From assembly GCA_016290775.1 (NCBI GenBank), contig JAEEVF010000001.1:186001-250000 (forward strand): a stretch of 64,000 nt of DNA. The letters are read 5' to 3'. Below, in pieces: positions 39,901 through 47,539 of this stretch; the first letter of the stretch is position 1, and each line of letters starts with the position of its first letter. The notes beneath the pieces were generated by a model, which worked only from the letters and a program-made list of their open reading frames with translations, had not been told where the DNA came from and searched no databases. Origin of the DNA: Acetatifactor sp. Its GTDB lineage: Bacteria > Bacillota > Clostridia > Lachnospirales > Lachnospiraceae. The position numbers and the translations under genes are program-made.

Positions 39901-39953
39901 TGTACAAGTATCATCTGGCAACCGTGGCTTATGTCAATGCATCGAATCAATAA
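33948..39953 (+). CDS. 2001-aa secreted modular repeat protein (six jelly-roll/Ig-like supermodules, one InlB-like repeat, unique C-terminal domain)
   Basis: Signal peptide; repeated MRFYL..FQVYLKE..LVYEGPLDATGDYMDVLFD..YEYKGGNLLVSI..PKTTF modules; VTFDTDGGTQVASQSVADGGTV..P.W.GHTFLEW. Confidence 0.85.
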   Translation: MKRHMRRILYGRLLTMLLFLVLVFTVSGLVAMADGVDGNAASETAPSLGSTRATDGSESDQCDYLTVCDGSVYKTGVPVCGIFVYMFTKSQFVMPSDLLTDMRDGRIAMMRFYLEYKASRSWGNAVFQVYLKEVASATITAFEDFGDATLVYEGTLDATSNYMDVLFDRQYEYKGGNLLVSIHNTQTGDSSTAWFWGTGAYKSSSVYGRNEELTDLVAEESIDFVPKTTFWYVPDHMHAFSYEANGDVITATCETEGCAISGTQLKILPPQDLVCDGTAKTASIEDGYQASAFRGKSIRYEKDGVDVPADQVKDPGTYKASVTVGGVTASVTYTIIPDPCDYLTVCDGSDSMYIAPVYGGFVDDFTKSQFVISADLLTDMRAGKIETMRFYLSEKAARSWGNAVFQVYLKEVTSSTITAFEDLGDATLVYEGTLDITGDYMDVLFDSQYEYKGGNLLVSIHNTQKGNSVYARFVGTGAYKSSSVYGSGFNPTDFAAKTPKDFIPKTTFGYVPDHVHAFSYEANGDVITATCETEGCFFSGSQLKILPPKGLIYDGTAKTASIEEGYKESVFRGDLSIRYEKDGVEVPADQVKELGTYKASVTVGGVTASVTYTIIPDPLDHLTICDGSDAFGMIPIYGAYVDAFTKSQFVIPSDLLDSMRGGKIERMRFYVKKQSYVSWENIGFQVYLKEVASATINAFEDLEDAMLVYEGTLDATGEYMDVVFDGQYEYKGGNLLVSIHNTQKGDYSFVEFWGSNAYEYSSVYGYDFDSTDFVAKESTGFIPKTTFDYVSAHVHAFSYEANGDTITVTCDAEGCFLTGYAIRLLPPKKLYANGKLKVATIEPENYQDVLSDELVISYKKDGVSIPADQVTDPGTYVASTTIGGVTAQTEFTILPNVYVNQCMTCDGTDISDCVPTYGKEMNDRPYSQFIIPADELLEMTSHDIGGMRFYATSKTPVDWGNVFEVFLKETEATSISEKNGLEDAVKVYRGPLNVSDGYLDIDFDAPYNYQGGNLFVCVQAVTAGTVAEMKFYGIVANGASIQDTRWSINIQKNFLPKTTFFYRRTHEHSFSYVAEENSLKAICSEENCPLTGSVLTLLRPSYLIADGNVKKAKIVAGYNPIAFPDEYSIKYTKNGVEVPEDQVVEAGTYEASVTIGGATARVAFSLTPISLVESLDLYAGSGSDWRIPVYGDAVVKNEESQSVYAAEDLREMVDGRIVSMRFYLGTKAKEPWTGAIFRVYLRKFGDDEWSDDEWPDDFWSLEGATLVYEGPLDATGDQMDVLFDREYVYEGGNLLFCIQCIASGTRTYAYFKGIDTQGYYSRYGSREDGGHTSSHGVEFLPQTTFGYIPSHKHVFSYAVSAENVITATCETPECPLSGNQLRIVGPKDNACDGLIKKASLEPGYAQIVFPGEHTIVYTKDGQEVSEDQLTEPGTYTASVTVAGLTASVTFTLIPHEYESHLTISDDSFFSSFIPLYGFAANEFTQSQFVVPASYMQEMRNGTIGCMRFYALLTEGYDWECKYQVHMAEVENGWLSGFYDVSKTTLVYEGPLSIVNDYLFIPFDQDFVYHGGNLLVSIRNIEKGSSSVTDFYGKISNGASVVGNSTVSLDDITPYQIDFIPKTTFLYKKGHSVTFDTDGGTQVASQSVADGGTVKIPVYPKWVGHTFLEWQLNGQPYDFSTPVTEPITLTAKWADGTVPAFRSHAVMLSGQIGIVFYVDLSMLGDVLCEDVTMTFEGGMTEIAYYDANFTNQSGEYHGFVCHLNSAQMADRITATLHYGEGQELTNVYDLRQYVGYIADHPEGFSAEAISLVKAIADYGHYVKPFIQNYGTGAGSSSQIECYDVYSDTDVDDARTALAGYAFSKEGAVDKVAFTYTLALGSETSIYLYVKPKEGTSITDAGQIVVTKGGKAVSGVTVTWDNKKSRYEVVIPDLNALQLGDTYRVTIRTDDGDEITADVSALSYAYAILTNAFYQDKEDAKHAMVSLYKYHLATVAYVNASNQ
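34131..38832 (+). repeat. Six tandem coding repeats of about 820-850 bp; copies 1-3 most similar at DNA level
   Basis: Approximate starts 34131, 34965, 35802, 36642, 37464, 38316; last copy lacks the distal MBG-like segment. Confidence 0.8.
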
Positions 39954-39960
39954 ATACAAA

Positions 39961-39986
39961 TAAAAAGGCGGTGAGTGATCACCGCC
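39961..39986 (-). terminator. Terminator hairpin for DUF4364 gene (minus strand)
   Basis: ggcggtga-gtga-tcaccgcc, with TTTTT on the minus strand; overlaps the stop codon. Confidence 0.55.
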
Positions 39987-40501
39987 TAAAATAATTCCTT
40001 TATGACATATTGATAAATCTCTTGGTTCTTCTTTTGCCAGTTGTCGCAAATGCTTTCTGCCAGGTCCTTGGTGGGAACGGAGAGCGTCATGTCGATCAGC
40101 GAGATGCCGCGGTCCTTTGCCACCAGGCGCGCCTCATATTCCCCGCTGGTCGCCTTGAAATAATCCGCCAGGACGCTCACCTCATTTCGAAGGTCGAACT
40201 CCTTTTCCTGAAGGTAGGAGTTGATGTCCTCCTTGATGGAATCGCCGATCCTGTTTTCGAAGAAGCGCAGCGTCTCTTTTCCTTCCGTCGTGATGGACAG
40301 GTGCGTGCGATTTCGGATCGACTGCGTCGAGATCATGCCGGCTTCGGTCAGCTCGCCAATAATCTGCTGCAGGGTTAAGAAGGTTGTATATTCTTTTTCC
40401 AGGATGAAATCGCTGATCTGCGCATGCGTCATCGGGAAATTCACGCGGTCGAGCATATATAGCACGATCAGCTTGTAGAGCGTTATGGGATCCTGCGCCA
40501 T
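39986..40501 (-). CDS. DUF4364-family protein (winged-helix-like)
   Basis: MAQDPITLYKLIVLYMLDRVNFPMTHAQISDFILEKEYTTFLTLQQIIGELTEAGMI. Confidence 0.8.
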   Translation of the reverse strand: MAQDPITLYKLIVLYMLDRVNFPMTHAQISDFILEKEYTTFLTLQQIIGELTEAGMISTQSIRNRTHLSITTEGKETLRFFENRIGDSIKEDINSYLQEKEFDLRNEVSVLADYFKATSGEYEARLVAKDRGISLIDMTLSVPTKDLAESICDNWQKKNQEIYQYVIKELF

Positions 40502-40529
40502 GAAGAACCTCTTTCTTTGCTTTTGGGCA

Positions 40530-41684
40530 TTATCTCTTGATGTGACTCTTTACTGCCTCGGCAACGAGGTCTGCTACCTTAGGATTGAAAGCTTCCGGCA
40601 TAACGTTGTCCTCGGAGAGCTCCTCTTCAGGAACAAGGCTTGCGATGGCAAGTGCAGCGGCGAGCTTCATCTCTTCCGTGATCTGAGGTGCGCGGCCTTC
40701 CAGGGCGCCCTTGAAGATGCCGGGGAATGCAACCACGTTGTTCACCTGGTTCGGGAAGTCGCTTCTGCCGGTGCCAACCACCTTTGCGCCTGCAGCCTTT
40801 GCAATGTCAGGCATGATCTCGGGAACGGGATTCGAAAGAGCGAAGATGATCGCGTCGCGGTTCATGCTCTTTACCATGTCAGCCGTAACAACGCCGGGTG
40901 CGGAAACGCCCACGAAAATGTCTGCGCCGACCATGGCGTCTGCAAGGGTACCGTTCTTGCCTTCCAGATTGGTCACCTCTGCCATTTTCTGCTTCATCCA
41001 GTTAAGGTTCGTTCTGTCCTTGGAGATGATGCCGACAGTGTCACACATGGTAACGTAAGGGAAGCCGTAGGAGAGAAGGAGCTTCGTGATGGCCACGCCT
41101 GCGCTGCCCGCGCCGTTTACGACCACGCGGCAATCCTCTTTCTTCTTGCCAACCACCTTCAGGGAGTTGATGATGCCGGCCAAAACCACGATCGCGGTGC
41201 CGTGCTGATCATCATGGAATACGGGGATGTTCAGGGTTGCCTTCAGTCTCTCCTCGATCTCGAAGCATCTCGGAGCACTGATATCCTCAAGGTTGATGCC
41301 GCCAAAGCCGGGAGCAAGCCAGGTTACGGCCTTGATGATCTCCTCGGTATCCTGCGTGTCAAGGCAGATGGGAACGGCATTTACGCCGCCAAATTCCTTG
41401 AACAGTACGGCCTTTCCTTCCATGACGGGCATTGCCGCATAGGGGCCGATGTTGCCAAGACCGAGAACGGCGCTTCCGTCGGAAACGACTGCAACGGTAT
41501 TGGACTTCATGGTGTAGGTATATGCTTCCTCAGGATCTTTTGCGATCACCTTGCAAGGCTCTGCAACGCCCGGGGTATATGCGATCGCAAGGTCTTCCCT
41601 GTTCTTTACGGGAGCCTTTGATACGGTCTCGAGCTTTCCTTTCCACTCTTTATGCATCATCAGTGCTTTTTCGTTTGTCGTCAT
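40530..41684 (-). CDS. NAD(P)-dependent malic enzyme
   Basis: AYTPGVAEPCKVIAKDPE; VFHDDQHGTAIVVLAGIINSLKVVGKKKEDCRVVVNGAGSAGVAI. Confidence 0.93.
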   Translation of the reverse strand: MTTNEKALMMHKEWKGKLETVSKAPVKNREDLAIAYTPGVAEPCKVIAKDPEEAYTYTMKSNTVAVVSDGSAVLGLGNIGPYAAMPVMEGKAVLFKEFGGVNAVPICLDTQDTEEIIKAVTWLAPGFGGINLEDISAPRCFEIEERLKATLNIPVFHDDQHGTAIVVLAGIINSLKVVGKKKEDCRVVVNGAGSAGVAITKLLLSYGFPYVTMCDTVGIISKDRTNLNWMKQKMAEVTNLEGKNGTLADAMVGADIFVGVSAPGVVTADMVKSMNRDAIIFALSNPVPEIMPDIAKAAGAKVVGTGRSDFPNQVNNVVAFPGIFKGALEGRAPQITEEMKLAAALAIASLVPEEELSEDNVMPEAFNPKVADLVAEAVKSHIKR

Positions 41685-42017
41685 AAAACAACCTCTTTTC
41701 TTTCTTATTTTGGCACTATGTTTTTGTCCCCACAAAAAAACTGTCTATAGTATAGCCTATGAAATCCCAACTTTCAAGCCGTTTCAGCCCTCGTTTTGAA
41801 AAATTTTAATTTGGGACTTCCCTTTTTGGCGATTTTATATTACAATGCAAGAGTAGTACTTTTAGAAACACGTCACAGACAGTCGTTAATTACTCCCCAA
41901 ACGCGTAATCACATATGGATGCTTTGCTTGTGCCCGCGGGCTTTTTGCGTGCACGGAAGGTAAGTGGCGTAATTTGCGCGTATGGGCCGTATCATTTTAT
42001 GTTTCACAGGAGGAATT

Positions 42018-43631
42018 ATGAGAGAAAAATACGAATCACTTGCGCTTTCCGTGCTGCGTGACCTCGCAAAGGCAAGGGGGCTTAAGGGAACTTCCGGCAT
42101 GAAAAAGTCAGAGGTTGTTGAGGCCATGCTCGCAGAGGATGAAAGGCTGAAGGCGGAGGAAGAAAAGCAGGCAAAAGACGCTCCCGCAAAGCCCGCGTCT
42201 GAAAAGACGGCGCCTGCGCGTCCCATCATCGTCACCCAGGGCAACGCATCAAGCACGAAGCCGGCATCCGCTGCAGCGCCCGCACAGGCAAGATATGCAG
42301 CTCCCGCCGAGAGACCCGCGCCCACGCAACAGGCACCTGCCCAGGTAAGACCCGCGGCACCGACTGCGGAACGGCCCGCACAACAAGCGCCCGCTCAGCA
42401 GGCGCAGAATGCAACGCCCGCAGCGTCCGCACAGTCGGCTGATGCTGCGAAGATGGCACGCCCGCAGGAAGTATATGATGCCAACCAGTTCCCGGCAGAG
42501 CTTGACAGTGGCATCGAGGCTTACGGCATTCTGGAAGTCATGCCCGACGGCTATGGCTTTATCCGCGGAGAGAACTATCTTCCCGGCGAGAATGACGTTT
42601 ACGTGGCGCCCAGCCAGATCCGCAAGTTTGGCTTAAAGACCGGTGACATTCTCCGCGGCAACAAGAGAGTGAAGACGCAGCAGGAGAAGTTTAGTGCGCT
42701 TTTGTACGTGCGTTCCATCAATGGATATACTCCCGAAGAATCCGCAAAGCGTATGGACTTTTCCGACATGACGCCCATTTTCCCAGATAAGAGGATCCGC
42801 CTTGAGACTCCGGGATGCAGCATTGCAATGCGCGTAATGGATCTTGTGAGCCCCGTTGGCATGGGCCAGAGAGGCATGATCGTTTCACCGCCTAAGGCAG
42901 GTAAGACCACGCTCCTTAAGGAAGTCGCAAAATCCATTCTTCGCAATCGCCCCAAGACTTATATGATCATTTTGCTTATCGACGAGCGTCCCGAGGAAGT
43001 GACGGACATCCGCGAGGCGATCATCGGCGAGAACGTGGAAGTGATCTATTCTACCTTCGACGAGCTCCCTGAGCATCACAAGAGAGTTTCTGAGATGGCC
43101 ATCGAGCGCGCAAAGCGTCTTGTGGAGCACAAGGAGGACGTCGTGATCCTGCTCGACAGCATCACCCGTCTTACCAGAGCCTACAACCAGGTGGTTCCGC
43201 CCAGCGGCAGAACGCTTTCCGGCGGTCTTGATCCTTCGGCGCTCCATATGCCCAAGCGTTTCTTTGGCGCGGCAAGAAACATGAGAGAGGGCGGAAGCCT
43301 GACCATTCTCGCAACTGCACTTGTGGACACCGGAAGCAAGATGGACGACGTGGTTTACGAGGAATTCAAAGGTACCGGCAACATGGAAATGGTGCTTGAC
43401 CGGAAGCTCTCTGAAAAGCGCATTTTCCCCGCCATCGACCTTGCAAAGTCCGGAACGAGAAGAGAGGACCTTCTGCTTTCGGGCGAGGAGCTCGAAGCCA
43501 TCAACATCATGCGCAAGGCCCTGAACGGACTCAAGCCGGATGAGGCAACGGACCGGATCCTCGACATGTTCGCACGCACCAGAAACAATTTTGAATTCGT
43601 CCAAATGGTGAAAAAGAACAAATTTATCTAA
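42018..43631 (+). CDS. rho: Transcription termination factor Rho with low-complexity N-terminal insertion
   Basis: [36 protein letters not shown]; Ala/Pro/Gln-rich segment between the N-terminal and RNA-binding domains. Confidence 0.95.
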   Translation: MREKYESLALSVLRDLAKARGLKGTSGMKKSEVVEAMLAEDERLKAEEEKQAKDAPAKPASEKTAPARPIIVTQGNASSTKPASAAAPAQARYAAPAERPAPTQQAPAQVRPAAPTAERPAQQAPAQQAQNATPAASAQSADAAKMARPQEVYDANQFPAELDSGIEAYGILEVMPDGYGFIRGENYLPGENDVYVAPSQIRKFGLKTGDILRGNKRVKTQQEKFSALLYVRSINGYTPEESAKRMDFSDMTPIFPDKRIRLETPGCSIAMRVMDLVSPVGMGQRGMIVSPPKAGKTTLLKEVAKSILRNRPKTYMIILLIDERPEEVTDIREAIIGENVEVIYSTFDELPEHHKRVSEMAIERAKRLVEHKEDVVILLDSITRLTRAYNQVVPPSGRTLSGGLDPSALHMPKRFFGAARNMREGGSLTILATALVDTGSKMDDVVYEEFKGTGNMEMVLDRKLSEKRIFPAIDLAKSGTRREDLLLSGEELEAINIMRKALNGLKPDEATDRILDMFARTRNNFEFVQMVKKNKFI

Positions 43632-43760
43632 TATGAAAAAAAATTCTTTTTCCTCTTGCAACACAGCGGAACCTGTGTTACAATAACAACGCTGTTTGTG
43701 GTTCCATAAGCAGTGCGGATGAGAACGAATAATAACCATTTTAATAGAGAGGTGAAAGAG

Positions 43761-43961
43761 ATGAAGGAAGGAATCCATCCCGCTTACTACCAGGCAACCG
43801 TTACCTGCAACTGCGGCAACACGTTTGTGACCGGATCCACGAAGAAGGAGATCCATGTGGAGGTTTGCTCCAAGTGCCACTCATTCTATACGGGTCAGCA
43901 AAAGACTGCAAGAACTGATGGACGTATCGATAAGTTCAATAAGAAGTACGGCGTTAAATAG
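43761..43961 (+). CDS. rpmE: 50S ribosomal protein L31 (zinc-binding type)
   Basis: [48 protein letters not shown]. Confidence 0.95.
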   Translation: MKEGIHPAYYQATVTCNCGNTFVTGSTKKEIHVEVCSKCHSFYTGQQKTARTDGRIDKFNKKYGVK

Positions 43962-43969
43962 TGCAGCCA

Positions 43970-44004
43970 AGCCCGGAAAACGGTATAGTTTTCCGGGCTT
44001 TTTG
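43970..44004 (+). terminator. Rho-independent terminator after rpmE
   Basis: agcccggaaaac-ggtata-gttttccgggctttttg. Confidence 0.9.
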
Positions 44005-44022
44005 TTAGCGAGGAAGGAAATC

Positions 44023-44142
44023 AAGCGCAGGCGCATGGAAATCTTCGATTTCCAAGCTAAGTTTGATTTCACCCGAGCGTACACGAAATAAAAACGAAAG
44101 CTGCGAAGCAGCGACGGACGCGAAGCGCAGGCGCATGGAAAT
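44023..44142 (+). repeat. 20-bp exact direct repeat (aagcgcaggcgcatggaaat) spaced exactly 100 bp
   Basis: Copies at 44023-44042 and 44123-44142. Confidence 0.8.
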
Positions 44143-44153
44143 AGAGGTACAAT

Positions 44154-45122
44154 ATGTCAAAAAAGAAAATCAAAAAGCATTATTCCGGCATCGGCGGACA
44201 GGCCGTTCTGGAAGGTGTCATGATGAAAAATAAGGAGAAATATGCCGTGGCCGTGCGTAAGCCCAGTGGCGAGATCGCGGTCGAGGTGGAGAATTACCAG
44301 GGGATCCTTCATGGTAGCAAACTCTTGGAGGTTCCTTTTATACGCGGCATTTTCAATTTTATAAATTCGCTGGTGCTTGGCACCAAGGTGCTCAATTACT
44401 CCGCCTCATTTTATGAGGAGGATGAGGAGAACACGCCAGTTGACAAGGTGCTCGACAAGGTTTCCGGCGGGAACGGAGAGAAGGTCCTTTCCAGTATCGT
44501 GACCTTGATCTCCATTGCACTTGCAATCGGCATCTTTATCGTACTCCCTTACCTGGCATCACATTATTTTGAAGGCTTTATCCAGAATCGCTCATTGCTT
44601 TTGATCATTGAGGGAGGCATTCGTATTGCCATCTTTTTGGCATATTGTGCCGCCATCAGTCTGATGAAGGACATTCATCGCCTCTATCAATATCACGGCG
44701 CCGAGCATAAGTGCATCAACTGTATTGAGCGCGGCCGCGAGCTGACCGTTGAGAACGTGATGAAATCCTCAAGATTCCATAAGCGTTGCGGTACCAGCTT
44801 CATCTTTTTCGTGCTGATCGTCAGCATCGTATTGTTCTTCTTTATCCGCGTGGACGGCGTGCTCCAAAGAGTGCTTCTTCGCATTCTGCTCATGCCCATT
44901 GTGGCTGGCATTTCCTATGAACTGATCCGCCTTGCGGGGCGATATGATAATTTCTTTGTCAATCTTTTGTCTTCCCCTGGATTCCTGTTCCAGAAGCTGA
45001 CGACAAAGGAGCCGGACGAGGAGATGGTGCAGGTTGCCATCGCGTCCGTGAATGCCGTGTTTGATTGGCGGGAATACCTTTCTGAGACCTTTGGCTATAC
45101 TTGGGATGAGGATGAAGCATGA
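44154..45122 (+). CDS. DUF1385 (YqhQ-like) membrane protein
   Basis: GIGGQAVLEGVMMKNKEKYAVAVRKPSGEI; RLYQYHGAEHKCINCIE. Confidence 0.88.
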   Translation: MSKKKIKKHYSGIGGQAVLEGVMMKNKEKYAVAVRKPSGEIAVEVENYQGILHGSKLLEVPFIRGIFNFINSLVLGTKVLNYSASFYEEDEENTPVDKVLDKVSGGNGEKVLSSIVTLISIALAIGIFIVLPYLASHYFEGFIQNRSLLLIIEGGIRIAIFLAYCAAISLMKDIHRLYQYHGAEHKCINCIERGRELTVENVMKSSRFHKRCGTSFIFFVLIVSIVLFFFIRVDGVLQRVLLRILLMPIVAGISYELIRLAGRYDNFFVNLLSSPGFLFQKLTTKEPDEEMVQVAIASVNAVFDWREYLSETFGYTWDEDEA

Positions 45123-45970
45123 CCTACCGGCAACTGTTTACGCGCGGAAAAGAAGAGCTTTCCAGGGCGCTTGTTCCGGAAGCGGAATTGGATGCAAGGC
45201 TGCTTTTGGAATATGCCTGCGAGATCACGCGAAGTGACCTTTTGGTGCACGGTGACCGCGAGGCGACCGCAGAGCAGGAGGAGCTTTATCTTTCCCTGCT
45301 TACAAGGCGTAGCAAGCGCATTCCGTTGCAGCATCTTACGGGGACGCAGGAATTCATGGGTCTGACCTTTGAGGTCGATGAGAATGTATTGATCCCGCGC
45401 CAAGACACGGAAATCCTGGTGGAAGAGGTCATGAAGGATCTTCATGGCGGGAGTTCCATTTTGGATCTTTGCACGGGGAGCGGATGCATTTTGATCAGCC
45501 TCCTCAATTATTCCAACGATTGCAGGGGCGTTGGCGTTGACCTTTCTCCCGCGGCGCTTTCCGTCGCGAGAAAGAATGCACGGCGTCTGATCCCGTCAAA
45601 GGATTGTGCTTTTTTGGAAGGTGATCTTTTTGCGCCCGTGACGGGCAAGTTTGACATTCTTACTTCGAATCCCCCTTACATTCCGAGCAATGTTGTGGAC
45701 GGCCTCATGCCTGAGGTCCGCGATCATGAACCGCGCATGGCCTTAGACGGCCTCGAGGACGGTCTTTTCTTTTACCGCCGCATCCTCGCCGAGTGCCCGC
45801 CCTACCTCCACGCCGGCTCCGAAGCATACTTCGAGATCGGATATGATCAAGGCCAGGCTGTTTCCGCACTCATGCAGAATTCTGGATTTACCGAGATTCG
45901 CGTTATTCAAGACTACGCAGGCCTCGACCGCGTCGTCCGTGGCATCTATACCCCCCACGACGGATTGTAG
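45119..45970 (+). CDS. prmC: Peptide chain release factor N5-glutamine methyltransferase
   Basis: NVLIPRQDTEILVEEV; ILDLCTGSGCILISL; TSNPPYIP. Confidence 0.93.
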   Translation: MTYRQLFTRGKEELSRALVPEAELDARLLLEYACEITRSDLLVHGDREATAEQEELYLSLLTRRSKRIPLQHLTGTQEFMGLTFEVDENVLIPRQDTEILVEEVMKDLHGGSSILDLCTGSGCILISLLNYSNDCRGVGVDLSPAALSVARKNARRLIPSKDCAFLEGDLFAPVTGKFDILTSNPPYIPSNVVDGLMPEVRDHEPRMALDGLEDGLFFYRRILAECPPYLHAGSEAYFEIGYDQGQAVSALMQNSGFTEIRVIQDYAGLDRVVRGIYTPHDGL

Positions 45971-45994
45971 CTTTGGAGAATTGTGATTCAGCAT

Positions 45995-46095
45995 ACTCGG
46001 GGCTGTGTTTGAGGGATCCCGTCTCAGGGGTTCGCATATGTTAGAGGTATTAACAGCAGAACTCGGGGCTGTGTTTGAGGGATCCCGTCTCAGGG
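45995..46095 (+). repeat. Two exact 35-bp direct repeats (actcggggctgtgtttgagggatcccgtctcaggg)
   Basis: Copies at 45995-46029 and 46061-46095. Confidence 0.85.
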
Positions 46096-46241
46096 ACGTT
46101 CGCACTCCGTAGGTGTACGTAGCGGATGCTAAGGCATCTCAAGTGTCGTCTCGCGTTCGCTCGGCTCCACTTGATACGCTGCCTAAGCACCGACGTGCAC
46201 CTACGGCCCTGAGAGGGACCACCTCAAACCGCCCCTCGAGT
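46061..46241. repeat. Long imperfect inverted repeat (arms about 85 and 75 nt) between prmC and prfA
   Basis: Left arm 46061-46145 complements right arm 46167-46241 in blocks: ACTCG.GG..GTTTGAGG..TCCC.TCTCAGGG...CGTAGGTG.ACGT..GATGCT.AGGCA...TCAAGTG. Confidence 0.75.
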
Positions 46242-46381
46242 GAGCTAAAAGCTTAGCCGCTTCTTGAGTGAGTTGAATTTAAAAAGCCGTGAAGCACAAA
46301 AGCATCGATACAAACAAAAAAGAAGATTAAAGTCGAGGTTGGAAGCTCGGCGAATGCATAGAATAGAAAAAGGTGATAATT

Positions 46382-47461
46382 ATGTTTGATAAACTGGAAG
46401 ATTTATTAATTAGGTTCGAGGAGATCATGGGTGAGCTCAGCGAGCCGAGCGTTACGAACAACCCGGAGCGGTTCCGCATGCTCATGAAAGAGCAAAGCGA
46501 CCTGACCCCCATCGTAAACGCCTACAAAGAATACAAAAAATGCAAACAGGACATCGAGGACTCCCTCGCCATGCTCGAGGAAGAATCCGACGAAGACATG
46601 CGTGAAATGATCAAGGAGACCCTTGCAGACAGCAAAAAGCGCGTGGAAGAACTTGAACAGGAGATGAAGATCCTGCTCCTTCCCAAGGATCCCAATGACG
46701 AGAAAAACGTGATCGTGGAAATCCGCGCGGGTGCAGGCGGAGACGAAGCAGCACTCTTTGCCGCAGAAATCTACCGCATGTACGTGCACTATGCAGAGTC
46801 CCGCCGCTGGAAGGTTGAGACCATGAACGTGGACGAGATCGGCATCGGAGGCATGAAAGAAGTACAGTTCATGATCACTGGACAGGGCGCATACTCCGTG
46901 ATGAAATATGAAAGCGGCGTGCACCGCGTACAGCGCGTTCCTGAGACCGAGAGCGGCGGCAGGATCCACACCTCCACCATCAGCGTTGCAGTGATGCCCG
47001 AGGTGGATGATGACATCGACATCGTAATTGAAGATAAGGACATCCGCATCGACGTGATGCGTGCTTCCGGAAACGGCGGACAGTGCGTCAACACCACGGA
47101 CTCCGCAGTTCGACTGACCCATTACCCTACCGGCATCGTGGTGTACAGCCAGACAGAAAAGTCCCAGCTGCAAAACAAGGCGAAAGCATTTGCACTCCTC
47201 AAGGCAAAGCTTTATGACATCGAGCAGCAGCAGCGCCACGACGCGGAGGCAGAGCTTCGTAAGAGCCAGATCGGAACGGGCGACCGCTCTGAGAAGATCC
47301 GCACCTACAACTTCCCCCAGGGAAGAGTGACGGACCATCGCATTGGTCTGACCATCTACAAGCTAGACAAGGTCATGAACGGCGACATTCAGGAGATCAT
47401 TGATGCCTGCATCGCCGCAGATCAGGCTGCAAAGCTCAGCAAGATGAATGCCAGCGCATGA
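46382..47461 (+). CDS. prfA: Peptide chain release factor 1
   Basis: [44 protein letters not shown] (GGQ). Confidence 0.96.
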   Translation: MFDKLEDLLIRFEEIMGELSEPSVTNNPERFRMLMKEQSDLTPIVNAYKEYKKCKQDIEDSLAMLEEESDEDMREMIKETLADSKKRVEELEQEMKILLLPKDPNDEKNVIVEIRAGAGGDEAALFAAEIYRMYVHYAESRRWKVETMNVDEIGIGGMKEVQFMITGQGAYSVMKYESGVHRVQRVPETESGGRIHTSTISVAVMPEVDDDIDIVIEDKDIRIDVMRASGNGGQCVNTTDSAVRLTHYPTGIVVYSQTEKSQLQNKAKAFALLKAKLYDIEQQQRHDAEAELRKSQIGTGDRSEKIRTYNFPQGRVTDHRIGLTIYKLDKVMNGDIQEIIDACIAADQAAKLSKMNASA

Positions 47462-47539
47462 CTCGCTTGACTGAAAAGTCTTCTTTTGTCATAATAAGAA
47501 CAGTGGGATATATTCCCGAAGTCTAAGGAGGAATAGAAT

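Noticed and set aside
45970-46381. Insertion sequence remnant
   Set aside because: No transposase coding sequence and no identifiable target-site duplication; kept only as a repeat element of unknown type
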